The translations under genes were made by a program, and so were the position numbers. This document shows, piece after piece, positions 36,501 to 49,290 of a DNA stretch of 64,000 nucleotides (positions are counted from its first letter, which is position 1; the number at the start of each line of letters is the position of its first letter). This DNA comes from Vigna angularis. Taxonomy: Eukaryota > Streptophyta > Magnoliopsida > Fabales > Fabaceae. Under the pieces are notes generated by a model. The model did not search any database. It was not told the origin of the DNA and saw only the letters and a list, made by a program, of their open reading frames with translations. The DNA lies in assembly GCF_016808095.1 (NCBI RefSeq), contig NC_068974.1, positions 36,390,090 through 36,454,089 on the forward strand. The letters are read 5' to 3'.

Positions 36501-37908
36501 AATTTTGCTCAATCAGACAGTTGTTCCAGCTGCTTCCTGGGATCCTTACTTACGAGTGACATTTACGTTTTCTCCATCTGAGGTAACTGTGAAATTGTTT
36601 TATGGGTTGTGACATCTCTCATTTTAGATTAAGCGTCTTCATAATCTGGGCATGATTCGCACTGTTACTGTGATGATTTTATTTTTCAATGTGTTAAATC
36701 CTTTTCATAATGCTTTACTTCTGCAGAAAACTTGGACTACATTGAACTTTCGAGTGCCTACTTGGACTAGTCTAGATGGTGCCAAGGGGATATTAAATGG
36801 TGAAACTTTATCTCTTCCAACTCCAGGTGTGAATCTTTTACTATCCTAAAGCAGAGATTCTATTTCTTATATGATTTCATGCACACAAGTTGCTAGAATG
36901 TTAGACCACCAAATAAAAATTAGTGCTACCAAAACACTTTCTAACACATTAACAAATGAAACATTGAGAGTGTTCTATTTTGTTGCCTCCAGCAAATTTT
37001 CTGTCAATCACAAGACAGTGGAATGCTAATGACAACCTGACCCTTCTGTTCCCCCAAACCCCAAGAACAGAGGCCATAAAAGGTAGCTTCTCAGGATAAT
37101 CTGTGTGGTGATATTTTTCTGTCGGATATATTTCTAACAATTAAGTTGTCTTATTACTGATAGTGTTTCTGAACTGAATTCAGATGACAGGCCTGAATTT
37201 GCATCTACTCAAGCAATTCTTTATGGTCCTTATCTTCTTGCCGGTCATACCCTCGGTGGTGATTGGCACCTTAAATCTGGGGCAGACTGGATTACTCCTG
37301 TTCCTGCCAGTTACAATAGTCAACTAGTTTCTTTTTCCCAATACTTCAAAAATTCAACTTTTGTTTTGGCAAATTCAAACCAAACTCTGGGTATGCAAAA
37401 GTTTCCTAAATCTGGAACTGATATGGCTGTTCAGGCAACTTTTAGGCTTGTCCCAAAAGAATCTTCCTCAAAGTTTTCAACGTTAGCAGATGCTAATGAT
37501 AGATCAGTGATGTTAGAACCATTTGATCTTCCTGGAATGAACGTGGTTCACCAAGGAGCAGATAAACCTCTTGTGATTGAAGATTCTTCCAAGGGCACGT
37601 CATCTTCTGTTTTTGTTGTGGTACCAGGATTAGATGGAAGAAATGGAAGCATATCTTTAGAATCACAGAGTGACAAGGGCTGCTATGTGTATAGTGATTT
37701 GAGCTCTAGCGCAGGAGTGAAGCTAAGTTGCAAATCTGATTCTGATGCTAAGTTCAACGAAGCAACAAGCTTTATTTCTCAAAAGGGACTGAGCCAATAC
37801 AATCCTATCAGTTTTGTGGCTAAAGGAGTAAACAGGAACTTTCTTTTGGAGCCGTTATTCTCATTCAGAGATGAGTATTACACAGTTTATTTCAACATTG
37901 TAGGTTGA
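33594..37908 (+). CDS. Secreted GH127/DUF1680 glycosidase, beta-L-arabinofuranosidase-like, paralog 2
   Basis: Twelve exons: 33594-34095, 34484-34686, 34766-34963, 35098-35169, 35303-35398, 35626-35705, 35877-35955, 36067-36277, 36386-36582, 36727-36826, 36993-37082, 37184-37908. Total 2553 nt, 850 aa. Exons 1-11 have exactly the same lengths as in paralog 1; only exon 12 is 18 nt shorter, around the Ser/Asp-rich CKSDSDAKFNEA segment. The signal peptide MKAFVSVFVVLVLCGCAAA is followed by the conserved KECTNIPTQSH. The GH127 metal and nucleophile residues are intact: Glu401 and Cys403 in EESCTTYNM, Cys476 and Cys477 in FWCCYGTG, and Glu382 in SVSEFW. The ATG at 33594 follows an acceptor-like TTTTTCAG and aligns with paralog 1; the longer upstream reading frame lacks the signal peptide at its start. 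Most introns are shorter than in paralog 1. It appears functional. Confidence 0.92.
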
Positions 37909-38965
37909 TACAACTTCTCATTTTCCTTTAAATTATAATGTCACATCGCTAAGGTGAGACAGTATTTGTTTCTTAAATTGTTTCATTTTACTATTTTTAT
38001 ATTAATTCAAAAGTATTTATTATAACAAGTCATATTTGTGTGTTTTGGCAATTCCTGAATATTTATGTTATAATACAAGTTATTAATATTTATAAATTGA
38101 ATAAGTTAATATATATAATACATTTAATGTAAAAAAATACTAATAAAAAAATATCATTGATTTACATTCATTAACTTTCTTTAATTGAAAAGCCAAATAT
38201 TAATTATTTACAGAAGACATAGTCTATAATTTATTGAATTTAAAAAAATTAAATTGAATAATGTGATGTACACAGAGACCTTTATTATAGTGAATATGAA
38301 TTGATAATTATATAATATTATATTTCAAATAGTAAAATTTAATTAAATACATTAAAAAAAATTTCAATTTTCTCGTATGCATTTATTTTAGTTTGAAATC
38401 AATTTTAAGCGGGACAGAGATAATTGACTATTGTCAGAACACATGCTTGTGTTACTTTTCATGTGTGCAATACTGAAAGTAGTACACTCGTTTGTTATTT
38501 GATTATTATTCTGCATTCTTACACTTGGATTTGAATGATAAAAAAGTTTGGAAAGTCTCCAAAATGCATTTTAACAGCTAAATTCATTCATTCATTCATG
38601 TGGCCACTGCTGCTTCACGTGTACTGTCTCCAAATTAAATTTTCGAACATGCATTTAAATTCAACTGCATTCCATTGTTCACAATTAATAACTCTGCTAC
38701 TCTCTAAATAGAATGGTCAACCTCAGTGTGATTCGTTTTGCACACATGATAACAGAATATAATAAATTCCCCAAATCACCTTTTCAATCTAAAAACCATA
38801 CACAAAAACGCAACTAAATGGAAATGAAATCCAAAATCAGAGTTAATAATCACTTCTAATTAAACATGGGAGCCTTCTGCTTTATTTTACAGAACGAAAT
38901 AAAGTGACACAGTTAAGAATGGAGATGGGTGCATGTGAATGAGTGTGGGAAGTCGATAGCAGTAA
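37909..38965. other. Intergenic region between convergent GH127 paralog 2 and the LRR gene
   Basis: AT-rich 3' flanks of the two convergent genes. No gene, repeat with a partner, or RNA was recognised. Confidence 0.5.
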
Positions 38966-40060
38966 TTAACAAGCTTTGAGTGGCTTTCCACAGAGGCAAT
39001 CGTTGTAAGCGAATGAGGAGGCATCGGTGTTACCGTAGGAGTTAGGAATTGGGCCGCAGAGGTGGTTATGGCTAAAGTCCACATACCCAATGTACGAAGC
39101 AGAAGACATAGATTTCGGTATTGGCCCTTTGAGGTTATTATACGATAAGTCCAGTAACGTGAAATAGCATGAAGCCCCAAAGGCGTCGGGTATAATACCC
39201 TCTAACATGTTGTGGCTCAAGTTCAGCTCGTTAATACCCGACGCCAACAGCCTCCCTGGTATGCTTCCCGAAAGCCTGTTATTATCCAACTTCAACGTTG
39301 ACAGAACCGACATCCGGCCCAAACTTTCAGGAATCGGCCCGGATAAATGGTTATTTGACAGATCAAGATCCACCAGACGGTATATATGACAGATTGAGCC
39401 CGGGATTGACCCGGTTATTTGGTTTCCGCTTAAAAAGGCCCGACTCAACATCTGAAGCTGGCCCATGTTCTGCGGAATGGGCCCGCGGATCTTGTTGTTA
39501 CGAAGGTCCAGATGCGTCAAACCAGTCAAGCTCGTCAACGTCGCCGGGATTTCGCCGGTGATTAGGTTATCGGCGGCGCTTAGGAGGCTCAGATACCGAA
39601 GCTTCCCGATGTCTGCTGGGAGAGTGCCAGAAATGCGGTTTCCGGTGAGGTCGATGATGCGGAGGAAGGAGAGCGAGGAGATGCAGCGCGGGATCTCGCC
39701 GGAGATTCCCTGCCAGTCGCTGATGATGAGGGTGGAGAGGTGAGTGAGCTTGCAAATCTCCGGCGATATGTAACCGGACATGTAATCCGGACGGTAAGGC
39801 TTCTCGAACGTGGTGTAGACTGGACCGGCGCGGAGGCTGATTTCGGCGACGCGGCGAGAGTCGCGGTCGCAGGAGACGCCGAGCCAGTTGCCGCAGCAGT
39901 CGGTGCCGGTCCAGGAGTTGAATATTCCGTTGCGAGATTCATGGAGAGCGGATTTGAAGTGTAGCAGCGCGGCCAGGTCCGACGGCGAACACGACCGAAC
40001 TGCGGAGGAAAATGCGAGTAGTAACAGCAGCGTTAGCGGCGTGAACCAGATTCCAGCCAT
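38966..40060 (-). CDS. DRT100-like secreted leucine-rich repeat protein, intronless
   Basis: A single exon encoding 364 aa. The signal peptide (MAGIWFTPLTLLLLLAFSSA) is followed by a plant LRR N-cap, CSPSDLAALLHFKSAL ... NSWTGTDCCGNWLGVSCD. About ten plant-type LRRs come next, with the LxxLxLxxNxxxGxIP spacing (examples: LTHLDLRNNKIRGPIP, RLVDLDLSNNHLSGPIPESL, YFTLLDLSYNNLKGPIP). A Cys-containing tail ends CLCGKPLKAC. There is no transmembrane segment and no kinase domain, so it is a secreted or apoplastic binding protein rather than a receptor kinase. Length and layout match DRT100-type proteins (about 370 aa); the old 'DNA-damage-repair' name for that family does not fit a secreted protein. 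The N-terminal half of the gene is strikingly GC-rich for this window. It is convergent with GH127 paralog 2. The ligand is unknown. Confidence 0.92.
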   Translation of the reverse strand: MAGIWFTPLTLLLLLAFSSAVRSCSPSDLAALLHFKSALHESRNGIFNSWTGTDCCGNWLGVSCDRDSRRVAEISLRAGPVYTTFEKPYRPDYMSGYISPEICKLTHLSTLIISDWQGISGEIPRCISSLSFLRIIDLTGNRISGTLPADIGKLRYLSLLSAADNLITGEIPATLTSLTGLTHLDLRNNKIRGPIPQNMGQLQMLSRAFLSGNQITGSIPGSICHIYRLVDLDLSNNHLSGPIPESLGRMSVLSTLKLDNNRLSGSIPGRLLASGINELNLSHNMLEGIIPDAFGASCYFTLLDLSYNNLKGPIPKSMSSASYIGYVDFSHNHLCGPIPNSYGNTDASSFAYNDCLCGKPLKAC

Positions 40061-40141
40061 TGTGGTTTAGGAAGAGAGGGAAAGAGAAAGTCCAGAGATG
40101 CGCGATGCCTGCATGCATGAGAGTTATCGACCTGACATGGG

Positions 40142-40149
40142 TATTTATA
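40142..40149 (-). promoter_or_regulatory. Candidate TATA box of the LRR gene
   Basis: Minus-strand TATAAATA about 85 bp upstream of the ATG, in a sensible position for a short 5' UTR. Confidence 0.6.
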
Positions 40150-41524
40150 ATGTCAACTTGATCTGTTTACTGAATCTCGCCATCCTGTTCCTTTCTTAGA
40201 ACTTTTTATTTATTCCAAGTTCTAATTACAAAATAAAAGAATGCTGCTACACTGCTCATCAGCAGAATTTAATAATTGAATAGGGAAATCCTGCTCATGC
40301 TCCTGCACTCTTCGCCTTAGTCAACTTCATTTTTCTCAGCAAAAAATTCAATAATTGAATCAAAACCCTTTGGCATAGTCAACTTAATTTGTTTTCTTAA
40401 TAATGGCTGACCATGCTAAACACAAGGGACGTGTCTAAGTAAAATTTAGATTTTCTATTGAATTTTTCTGTCGTATCCCTATTCCGCTGTAAATTCAAAA
40501 TATATCTATAATATTGATTTTCATATTTTAAAATATTAAAAAAAATTAAAATATCAAAAGACAATACCAAAAAATTTAGTAAAAATATGAACTCTTCTAA
40601 GTACCACATTTAAAAAAATAAGATATAAATTTTGCTACCTCCTTTAAAAGACACTGAAACTATTTATTTCTACGACATTCATATTTGCTGTATTTTTATC
40701 GAATAAAATAAAACGGTGAAACTATTTATTTAATAGTGGTGTTTGTAGAAAATCAAATTACCAGTTGCTACTTACAGACTATCTTAAGCCAACTTAATGA
40801 AAAACAATAACTTTGAATTCAGTCTACAAAGATGTGTTGATATATACATATATGTAGTACAATTTGTTCGATTAGCTTTTTCTCTTGTTTTGTATCATTG
40901 AGGAAAACTCGGATCATCACGTATAGACTATAAATTTTGTGTAAGACCTTGTCTGGAGATTCTATTTCAGTGTTATTTAAATAACATTAATGATAATGAA
41001 TAAACGATGAAAATGGGAACTCAAGTTGACATTTTAGGATGACATAAAATTTAGTAAACACTTAGACTACCACTTAAGCCAATATTTTGGTCAACGTGTT
41101 TGATTACTGAAAGACGTAGGAAACTTCCAAAACCCTATAGCAATGGATCCGTGTTTAAAGGAAAATTAATTTGTCCTAACGTTCCTAGTAACAGGATTTG
41201 CGAATTCAAAAAGACTAGCCCTACTCATCACACAAATGAATGTGCAATAGCTAAAACGTTAAATCCAAACAAACAACCAAAATTGAGCCTTTTCTCAGAA
41301 GGAAAAGCAAGGGAAAATGCAAAAATAAGAGAAAGAAAAGCAATTAAAATAAAAATAATATAAAACAAAAATAGTGTGTTAATGAACAGATACAAAGAAA
41401 TTTGTTACAATCAATTATATCTTTAAATAATGAATCACAATATAAATATTATATTCATATATATAACATTTTTTTTATTTTATGTGTAAAAATCTAAAAA
41501 AATGCCATTTTAAGTGATTTGAGA
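40150..41524. other. AT-rich intergenic region upstream of the LRR gene
   Basis: No supported gene. An 87-codon open frame at 41100-41363 shows no recognisable domain and no splice partner. Confidence 0.5.
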
Positions 41525-43260
41525 TTCGATTATTTTAATATTAAAATATTTTAATATAAATAGTTTTATTAGGATCGAATTTCATTATTTTAAAACACAT
41601 CCTTCGATAAACTATTTTTTAATTCTCTAACTTCTTTCTAATGGTTCTTTCTTTCTATTTGTCTGATTAAATTGAGATTGTAGGATTGAACTTTGAGATA
41701 AACTTTTCAATTTGGATTTATTAGTTTCTCTATTTTTATATTTTATCGATCTTTTATGCTATTTGTTGTATGTGAGCTTTTTTTCACTTGCATAATCCTT
41801 TTAGTCATTTTTCTGAGTCTATGTTGATCAATGATCATAATAGTATATCATGATCATCCTTGTTATGTTTTTATGTGTAGATAGAGTATGTGCAAGTTAG
41901 AAGGAGTTTGACTAGTTAGGATCTTATGAGCTATTGATCAAGTAAGGAAAATCAATTTCATCGCTTTTAAATTATAGATATCTTGAGATTTGTTATTTGC
42001 ATGATTGAGTCATATGGTAAGTTTAATATGCTTATTTTGGTTTATTTTCGATGCTACCTAGTTGAATTTCTTGGTTGTGTTTATGTTGATTTGACAAATG
42101 GGGATTTGATCATTTGAGTTATTTGGTACGTGTCTTGACATTTAAAAATTGTTTTTGACCCAAGTACTAAGAAGGGAATACCAATTGGACCATTTGAACA
42201 AGTTTCATTTTCACAATTCACAAAAAAATTATATGATATATGATATAGTGTTGAGCAATCGCAAGTTAGCACTCAGTGCCAGTTCATTGTCCAAGATTGA
42301 GAGCATTTTAACTCTATACCGTTGGGTACCGGTATTATACCGCTAAACGCAATAAAATTTCAATGCTTTATCTTTGAGCAATGGTAGGGCACCGTTGAGA
42401 GTCATGTTTAACAACATGTCTTGATCAATATTGGTTTCAGGACACCAAGTGACATGAAAGTGTCGTTGAGCATAACATTTTGCAAAAAGAATGACGTTGA
42501 GTGCCAGAAGTGTCGCTAAGCGTTACCTTTTGTGAAAGGGTTTAGGATGAGCATCACCTTTTGTGAAGAGTTTGATGTTTGGCATCACTTATAAGCGTCA
42601 ATGTATATTATAATTTTCTTATGCTATGAATTGTTTTAGATTGATTTACTATGGTTTTCTTGTATGTTTAAGATGTACTATGATGTTTTTTATCGAGTGA
42701 TAACATGGTTGAGAATATGTTTGAAAAAAGTTATTAAGAGAATTTCAATGTGAAAATTTGTTTGGTGGTAATGTTTGGTGTATGAATTGTCATATAGGGG
42801 TCATAAAAGGAAATATCTTTAACTTTATTAACTATTCACACAAATAAAGTAAAATGAGTTATGTGGTGAGAGTCACATAAAATTATAATATGGACAATGT
42901 GTGGTCTTAGACGTGAATGAGACTAATCTTGTATGTGGTAGGGAGATAACTCACTTATTTATGATTCTGTAAAACATATACACCATTACAAGTACACGCC
43001 TACATTGAAACCCTATACATGTCAAAGGCATATTTGAATAATTAAGTTTAGTGTCAACTGTTTGTATGAATATATAACTAGTTGTAAGTTATACATGTCA
43101 AATTTATAAATTGATATTTTTATGATTATATTAGGCCAAATCTTTTTGCACATCAACTTACCTTAGCATTTCTTTTGGTGTTTATTAAGTCTTTTGTTTG
43201 TTTCTTTTGTCACAATCACCTCATTGATATGAGCATATAGAAGATAGTTGTTGAAACATC
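41525..43260 (+). repeat. Family B dispersed repeat, copy 2 (uninterrupted)
   Basis: Collinear with 24617-24773 plus 27171-28800, in the same orientation. Shared landmarks are GATTATTTTAATATTAAAA at the left, TTTTTGACCCAAGTACTAAG (about 42153), CGCTAAGCGTTACCTTTTGT (about 42512), AGGCCAAATCTTTTTGCA (about 43133) and GAAACATCTCTTATG (about 43253). It shows the pre-insertion state of the site where the solo LTR entered copy 1 (GTCTGATTAAATTGAGA). It encodes no protein. Confidence 0.7.
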
Positions 43261-43534
43261 TCTTATGAAAGATAGAGATGAAGTGAAATTTTGTTTTTGT
43301 TCATTTATTTTTTATATGTAGTTGTTTTAAATATATTTATTATTATGTTATTTTTTTTAGATAATTACATTAATATTATATTTATAAGTTTAAGATAAAA
43401 TTGTTTTGTTTTATCAATTTTAAAAACTTCTATTTTATTAGTTATAAGATGTTAAAATTCGAATGTTATAATATGATATGTTAGTTGTTAATGTACATTG
43501 ATGATCACTTGTTGATTTTTTATTTATATTTATG

Positions 43535-43535
<1 letters not shown>

Positions 43536-43569
<34 letters not shown>
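43536..43569. repeat. (TA)n microsatellite
   Basis: 34 bp TA run between family B copy 2 and an inverted fragment of the tandem-array unit. Confidence 0.95.
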
Positions 43570-43571
<2 letters not shown>

Positions 43572-43576
43572 TTTTT

Positions 43577-43740
43577 TATTTTCGGTGTTCACATTTAATT
43601 TTTACATTTATCTTTTAAATATATTTTCTAAATTAAAATATTGATTTTATTAATTTTATCATTTCTTTAAATTTAACTATTTTTAATTGACTTTTTTAAA
43701 CTTAACCATATTTTAATTATAAATATACTTATAAAATGAA
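43577..43740 (-). repeat. Inverted fragment similar to the start of the ~2 kb tandem unit
   Basis: The reverse complement reads ATGGTTAAGTTTAAAAAAGT, then CAATTAAAAATAGTTAAATT, then further AT-rich sequence. This follows the start of the unit at 28892-29030 (ATGGTTAGGTTTAAAAAACG, then AAAGTCAATTAAAAAATTAA). The similarity is in AT-rich DNA, so it is weaker evidence than the direct repeats. Confidence 0.45.
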
Positions 43741-46309
43741 TAAAAAGTATTTATAATAAAATTATAATAAAATTTCATTTTTGATTTCATGATTATAATA
43801 ATAAAAAATAGTTATTATTATTATTTTATTAGTTTTTGAAAATAAAATAAATAAATGCACTAACACTCTCATGTGTTTTCACTTGTTATAATAAAATAAA
43901 AATATTAATTTCAACTTAAATTTTTTTCATTTTTTTATTTTGCATTCTTTTACTTTTAATTTAATGATACAATCCAAACAAACAATTAATGCATTACAAT
44001 AAGATATTATTAGTCTTTACTTCTTTTAATTTATTATCAATATTCTGAAATTTTTGTATAATAAAGAAATCCTTCTACCACAATTGACGGATAATCGTAC
44101 ATCAATAATAAAATAAAGCGCAAAATAACGTTGATAAAATGAATACTATTCTTGTTATATTATTTAAGAAATTAAAAATGAAAAAAATATATTAAAATCA
44201 TAATGGTATTATTTGAAATTTTAAAACAGCTAAAATTAATGAAATATGTTCAATAAAATATATATAAAAAATTGAACAGCATAATCCAAAAGTTTGTAAA
44301 AAATGTTGTTTTCAAATAACCCTTAATGGGCTGGATCCTACAATGCACGCAACTCACAAGCCCAATAAATTGATCGTGGTCCCGTTATATAGATAGTAAC
44401 TACGACAATGATTGATATATGAAATTCAGCAATCCAGAAACTTGGAACAACGTCATTACTCAATAAAGGAGACTATGAGAAAATGGTCTATCGTTAATTT
44501 GTCTGGTTAAATTGATTTCTTAATTTTTCAACATCTTCCAATCTCTTATAAATCACATACAATTAAGAAAAAAAAATCATGAAAAAAAAATGGATTATTT
44601 ATTTTTTATATATGAAACAAACAAAAAATTGAATATGACACAAAAATAGTTAGTACAATTTTCAGAAAGAAAAACTACTAATTTGGGTGTTAATTTTTTA
44701 ATTCAAATGTTAATTAATGTAAATGAAAGGCGCAATAAATAAAGGTTGTAGTTAGCTAGCTAGGTTGGGTTTCATGAATGTAAATGGCATGTGGGGTCAC
44801 TTTCAGAAATCAGAGAGCAGAAAGTCCTCATCGTGAAATTAATTCTCAAACAGTACTAATCTTTCTACCTAAAAGTAATATCCGTAGAATTCAGATATTT
44901 TAATAAAAATATTCAAAAAATATATTTATTTTTTTGGCTGAAGAATCTTAAATTACAGTCACAACGGGAGAGTAAAAAATAATAAGAATAGTATTAACCG
45001 GTGAAAGAAAAATCCAATCTATCTAAATATTAGATCTCATATCTAACAATTATTTGTACAATTGTTTACACAAGAGAACGTGTCCTTTAACAGCTATCAT
45101 GATAGTTTCTCGTGATTATCATGTTGTATTCATATGTTACAACACTACAAAATCTCATTAGTTATAATAAATTCCCTTGAGTGTGGGAAAGTAAACTCTC
45201 GATGACACCACAGTGATGTACTTTTTTAATATTCTTGTTAACTTATCTCATCAAATAATTAATAATAATTTTTTAGTTGGTCTATCAACTATATTTTTTT
45301 TATTAAATCTCACTTAATTTAAATGAAAAAAGTGTTTTATCAGTCAAAAAAGAGTTTTAGAAGAAAAATAATAGATATGACAAAAAAGTGAGTTTCCATT
45401 TTTGTAGAAGAGCTTAATTAAAATTACTATTAGTATTTTAATTATTTGTATTTATGTGTTATCCTTGTAAAATTTTGATTGATTATCCCTATAGATCATT
45501 TTACTTTAAAAAAAATTCTCTTACATTTAAAAATACTTTTGTCTAATCAATATTTATGCTGTCATTTTTTTTGTGTCTACCAATATTTGTGCTGTCATTT
45601 TTTTAATGCACCTTATTGATTCTTGGAGTTATAAAAGTTATTTTTACTGTGTTATCGTATTCATCAAAGTTTAATGTAATAATAATAATACTTCATATTC
45701 TTATACTTTTTTATTTGAACTTGTTTCTTCTTCTTTTTGTCACCCTAAGTAAGTGTTATTAGTACAAGCATTGAATTTTCATGTAAGTATTGAGTTTTAA
45801 TATAAGAATAGAGTATCCTTAACATTAAAAAGTAGGATTTATTATAAAACATCTTTTAATTTCTTTCCGATTTTTTATTGTTAAAATGAAAAAGTTATTC
45901 AAGTTGTTAAATTGTTTAAAGTAGTTCTGTACATTAAATCTTATAAGATGTAGCATAAAACAGTTCTGTTTAAACATTTATTTCATAAACAGTGGTGAAA
46001 AGAAGTAAATGAACGGAGTTGTTTATAAATTGAAAATTTGTAAAATATTATTGAATTAAATATATTTTTAATTCTTACATTTTGATGTGAAATTAAAATT
46101 GCTTTTATCTCAAATTTTTATATAATTTGATTCATAATAAATATATATAGTCTACTTAATTTAAGTGTAATAAATATATTTGAATTTTTTATATTATTTA
46201 ATATTTTTAGCTAAAAAAAATTAAAAATTAAATATATTTATTTTTAAATTTTGAAAACAAAAATATATTAAAGTTTAATATAAAGATAAATTACACGTAT
46301 AAGTTTAGA

Positions 46310-46310
<1 letters not shown>

Positions 46311-46341
<31 letters not shown>
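46311..46341. repeat. (TA)n microsatellite
   Basis: 31 bp TA run. Confidence 0.95.
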
Positions 46342-46344
<3 letters not shown>

Positions 46345-47039
46345 ACCCTATATTATTTAAATATTATGTTTAAAGAAAATAAATAAATGTAAATTAATTT
46401 TAACAAAATATTGTTCAAAATGTTTTTTCTAAATTATGAATGTTCTTGCTCCTGTTATGGTAATTGTAAGAAGACTTTGGCGTCGAGAAGAAACCGTAGG
46501 GGAAAACGAAGGAAATGACGCAGGTAGGGTAGGGTGTCCTTTACGGATCCCAAATTTTCCATCACTAAATAAATAAAGGTCCCACTCATTATGATTACAC
46601 CTTTTTTTCTTCCCGTGTAAATAAATTAATGTCTGCGATACAAATAATTAAAATTACTTCCAAAAAGCAAAGAACTGGACTAAAAAGAAAAAAAAAAACT
46701 ACTTTCATTAGTGAAAGTTAAAAAATATTAAAATTAGTTTTGTGCTCGTATTCATTAATACAACAATTCCTTTTATCGTTTAATTATCCTTGACGGAAAA
46801 TATACTTATAAAATAATTAAATGAAAATTTATAATCTCAACTTTCAGATAAACATTTTTATAACATTCAATTAAAGTTTTATGATACCGTATTTTTCTCT
46901 CTTTAAATAAAACTGTATTAGAAATTTATAAATATAAATAAGAAATAAAGAGATAAATAATTATAGTTATTGTAAATTTAAAATTTATTATAATAATTAA
47001 TTGATCATTTAATTTGAGTATTAGAATATTTTTTATATT

Positions 47040-47060
47040 TATATATATATATATATATAT
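47040..47060. repeat. Short (AT)n microsatellite
   Basis: About 21 bp of AT repeats. Confidence 0.9.
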
Positions 47061-49111
47061 GCACCGATTTAAAATTAAATATAAAAATTTAAAAACACTT
47101 TGTAACGGAAACAATTTGAAGAGACTTAAAAAAATGTAAATAAATATTTTGACTGTAATTTCCTAATCTCACACCCCAAATAAAAATAAATCAAATAAAA
47201 TAAAGAGAAAGAAAACCTTAATATGACTCCTAAAATATAGGAAAGGAAACAATTTAAATGAAACAATAACAGCTGTTATAGAACACGTCATAAAATATCT
47301 TAACACTTTATTCACTGATTTTAGTTTAAAAAAATACTTTTTTAACAATTTCTTTTTACAATTTTTTTACAACACCGTAGTAACTCGTGATTGATGTATT
47401 TAAAATATACATACTAATAAAATAATAATTTATAATTTATTGTCAAAAATTATTAAAAAAAAGTTTGTTAACATTTCATAATCCTTTAGTTTAATATAAT
47501 AATTACATAACGAAGCTTTAAATAATTTGAGTGACAGAATACACGACCCAACGAGACAGGTGTAACCAAGTATATTTGTTTTTACCTTTTGCCAGCGCGA
47601 TTAATGATCAAACATAGACAACAGATATTAAAAGAATAACTAAAGGAAAGACCTTTACATATCGGTTTTATTTTACCTGATGACAGTGGCACATGGATGC
47701 AGGGATAAATTTAAGAACAGTTTTGGTACTTTGTTTAAACAATGTCCGAAAGATATATTTATATGTAATCGTCGTCCCAGAAAAAGGTTTTTCGGTCTCA
47801 CTCAAAAAGATTTTGTCTTTTAGCAGTGTGCAATGTGAAAAGATATGGGGTATCATGGTGTGATTAAGTTGCAGTACAATAGCACATTATATATACTGTA
47901 ACACCCAATCAGCCTTGTCTCACAGTATTTCCCTGTTTTGCCATAACTACGGCACAATTTCATGGACAAACACGTGCCTTGACACCCTCTTCTGCATCAA
48001 TTTCTGGGATGCTTATACCATTTCTTCATTCTATTATATTAAATTCAATTATTCAATTCTCTTACTCAATCTTACCAAATCTCCCACGTGAAGTCAAATT
48101 TCCCTCTTATTTATATGTTTTTTCTCAATTTCACAACGTAATTACAGTTTTTTCAAATCGATGCATAAATAATACGGTTGATATATAACTTTTTTATTAT
48201 ATTTAAGATAAAGTATCAAGTGTTAGAAATTAAAATTATACTTTCACTTTGTGTGTTAATGTGATATTAAATTCAATTTAAGTTTATAAAATCAGGATTT
48301 CTTTTTCAAGTTTGGTAGGGGACAGAAACATTATATTCTTTATATGATTTCTTTTTTCAGTTTGACTCTTGAGTCCAGATGTTTTGTATGTTAAATATTT
48401 TAAATTTATCTTTAGCTGGTAATTTTGTTAGTGAAGGTCTTGAAAACGTGTCTTGTTATTTTTATTGTATGTGTGTTTTATTCTTTGAACTGTTCTACCA
48501 TTAATTAATTATAATAAAATATTGTTTGATAGTTTGGTAGCGCTATAAAACAGGGTTAGCATAATTGATTATTTTAATCCTTACACATCTTCATTATTAG
48601 TTTTTACTGCATACCTTTTTTTAAAACATTTCATACTAAAACTAACTATTTTACTCTATATAATTCAATTATGTTATATTACATAAAGATTGCATGATTA
48701 TTTTTTTAAAAGATATATAGTTTATATCATAACTGTCTCTAAAATTTATAATGTCATTTATTTGTATATAAATCATGAAAAAAAATGTGACATATCTAAG
48801 AAATGTATTCTTAATATAAAACTTCACCAAAAGAAGAAGTATGTAATAAAAGAAAAGAAAATATATAAATATACAACTCATTTCCCACACAAGTCTCATT
48901 TCCACTTGCATCATTTTTTTTCTCACATATAAAATGTGATTATAGTATATGAACAAACCACAATCAATAGACAATAAAATAAGTTAGTATAATTCAAAAT
49001 AAAACATATTTATTTTCTCATAACAAAAGCAATTTTTACAATCACAACCAATCAACTACAATAAACAAAAATTAAATGTCTACACGATACATATATTTAC
49101 TATAAAATATA

Positions 49112-49290
49112 ACTCAATTAGCTCAGTTGTCAATACTCTCAAAACTAAATGTTTGACTCTATTTCTAGAAAACACATGTATTGAGTATATTTTACTATTT
49201 TGTACTCTTCATAGTATCTCTTGCTACCAAAGAGTAATAATGTCATAGGACTGATGTTTCCCTGATAGGATAAATTTCTTGAAATTTACA
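49112..49290 (+). repeat. Possible tRNA-derived SINE relic
   Basis: TAGCTCAGTTGT (49119-49130) matches the RNA polymerase III A-box consensus except for its last base. GTTTGACTC (49151-49159) resembles a B-box with one change. The two are separated by 20 bp, shorter than in a normal tRNA, and the region does not fold as a full tRNA, so a tRNA gene is excluded. The less AT-rich tail to about 49290 could be the SINE body. No TSD or poly tail was identified. Confidence 0.3.

Noticed and set aside
41100..41363. 87-codon ORF with basic composition
   Set aside because: No domain, no homologous pattern recognised, no splice partners, and its tail is a low-complexity Lys/Ile run.
49112..49185. A functional tRNA gene
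   Set aside because: The A- and B-like boxes are too close and no cloverleaf can be drawn. At best a SINE relic.
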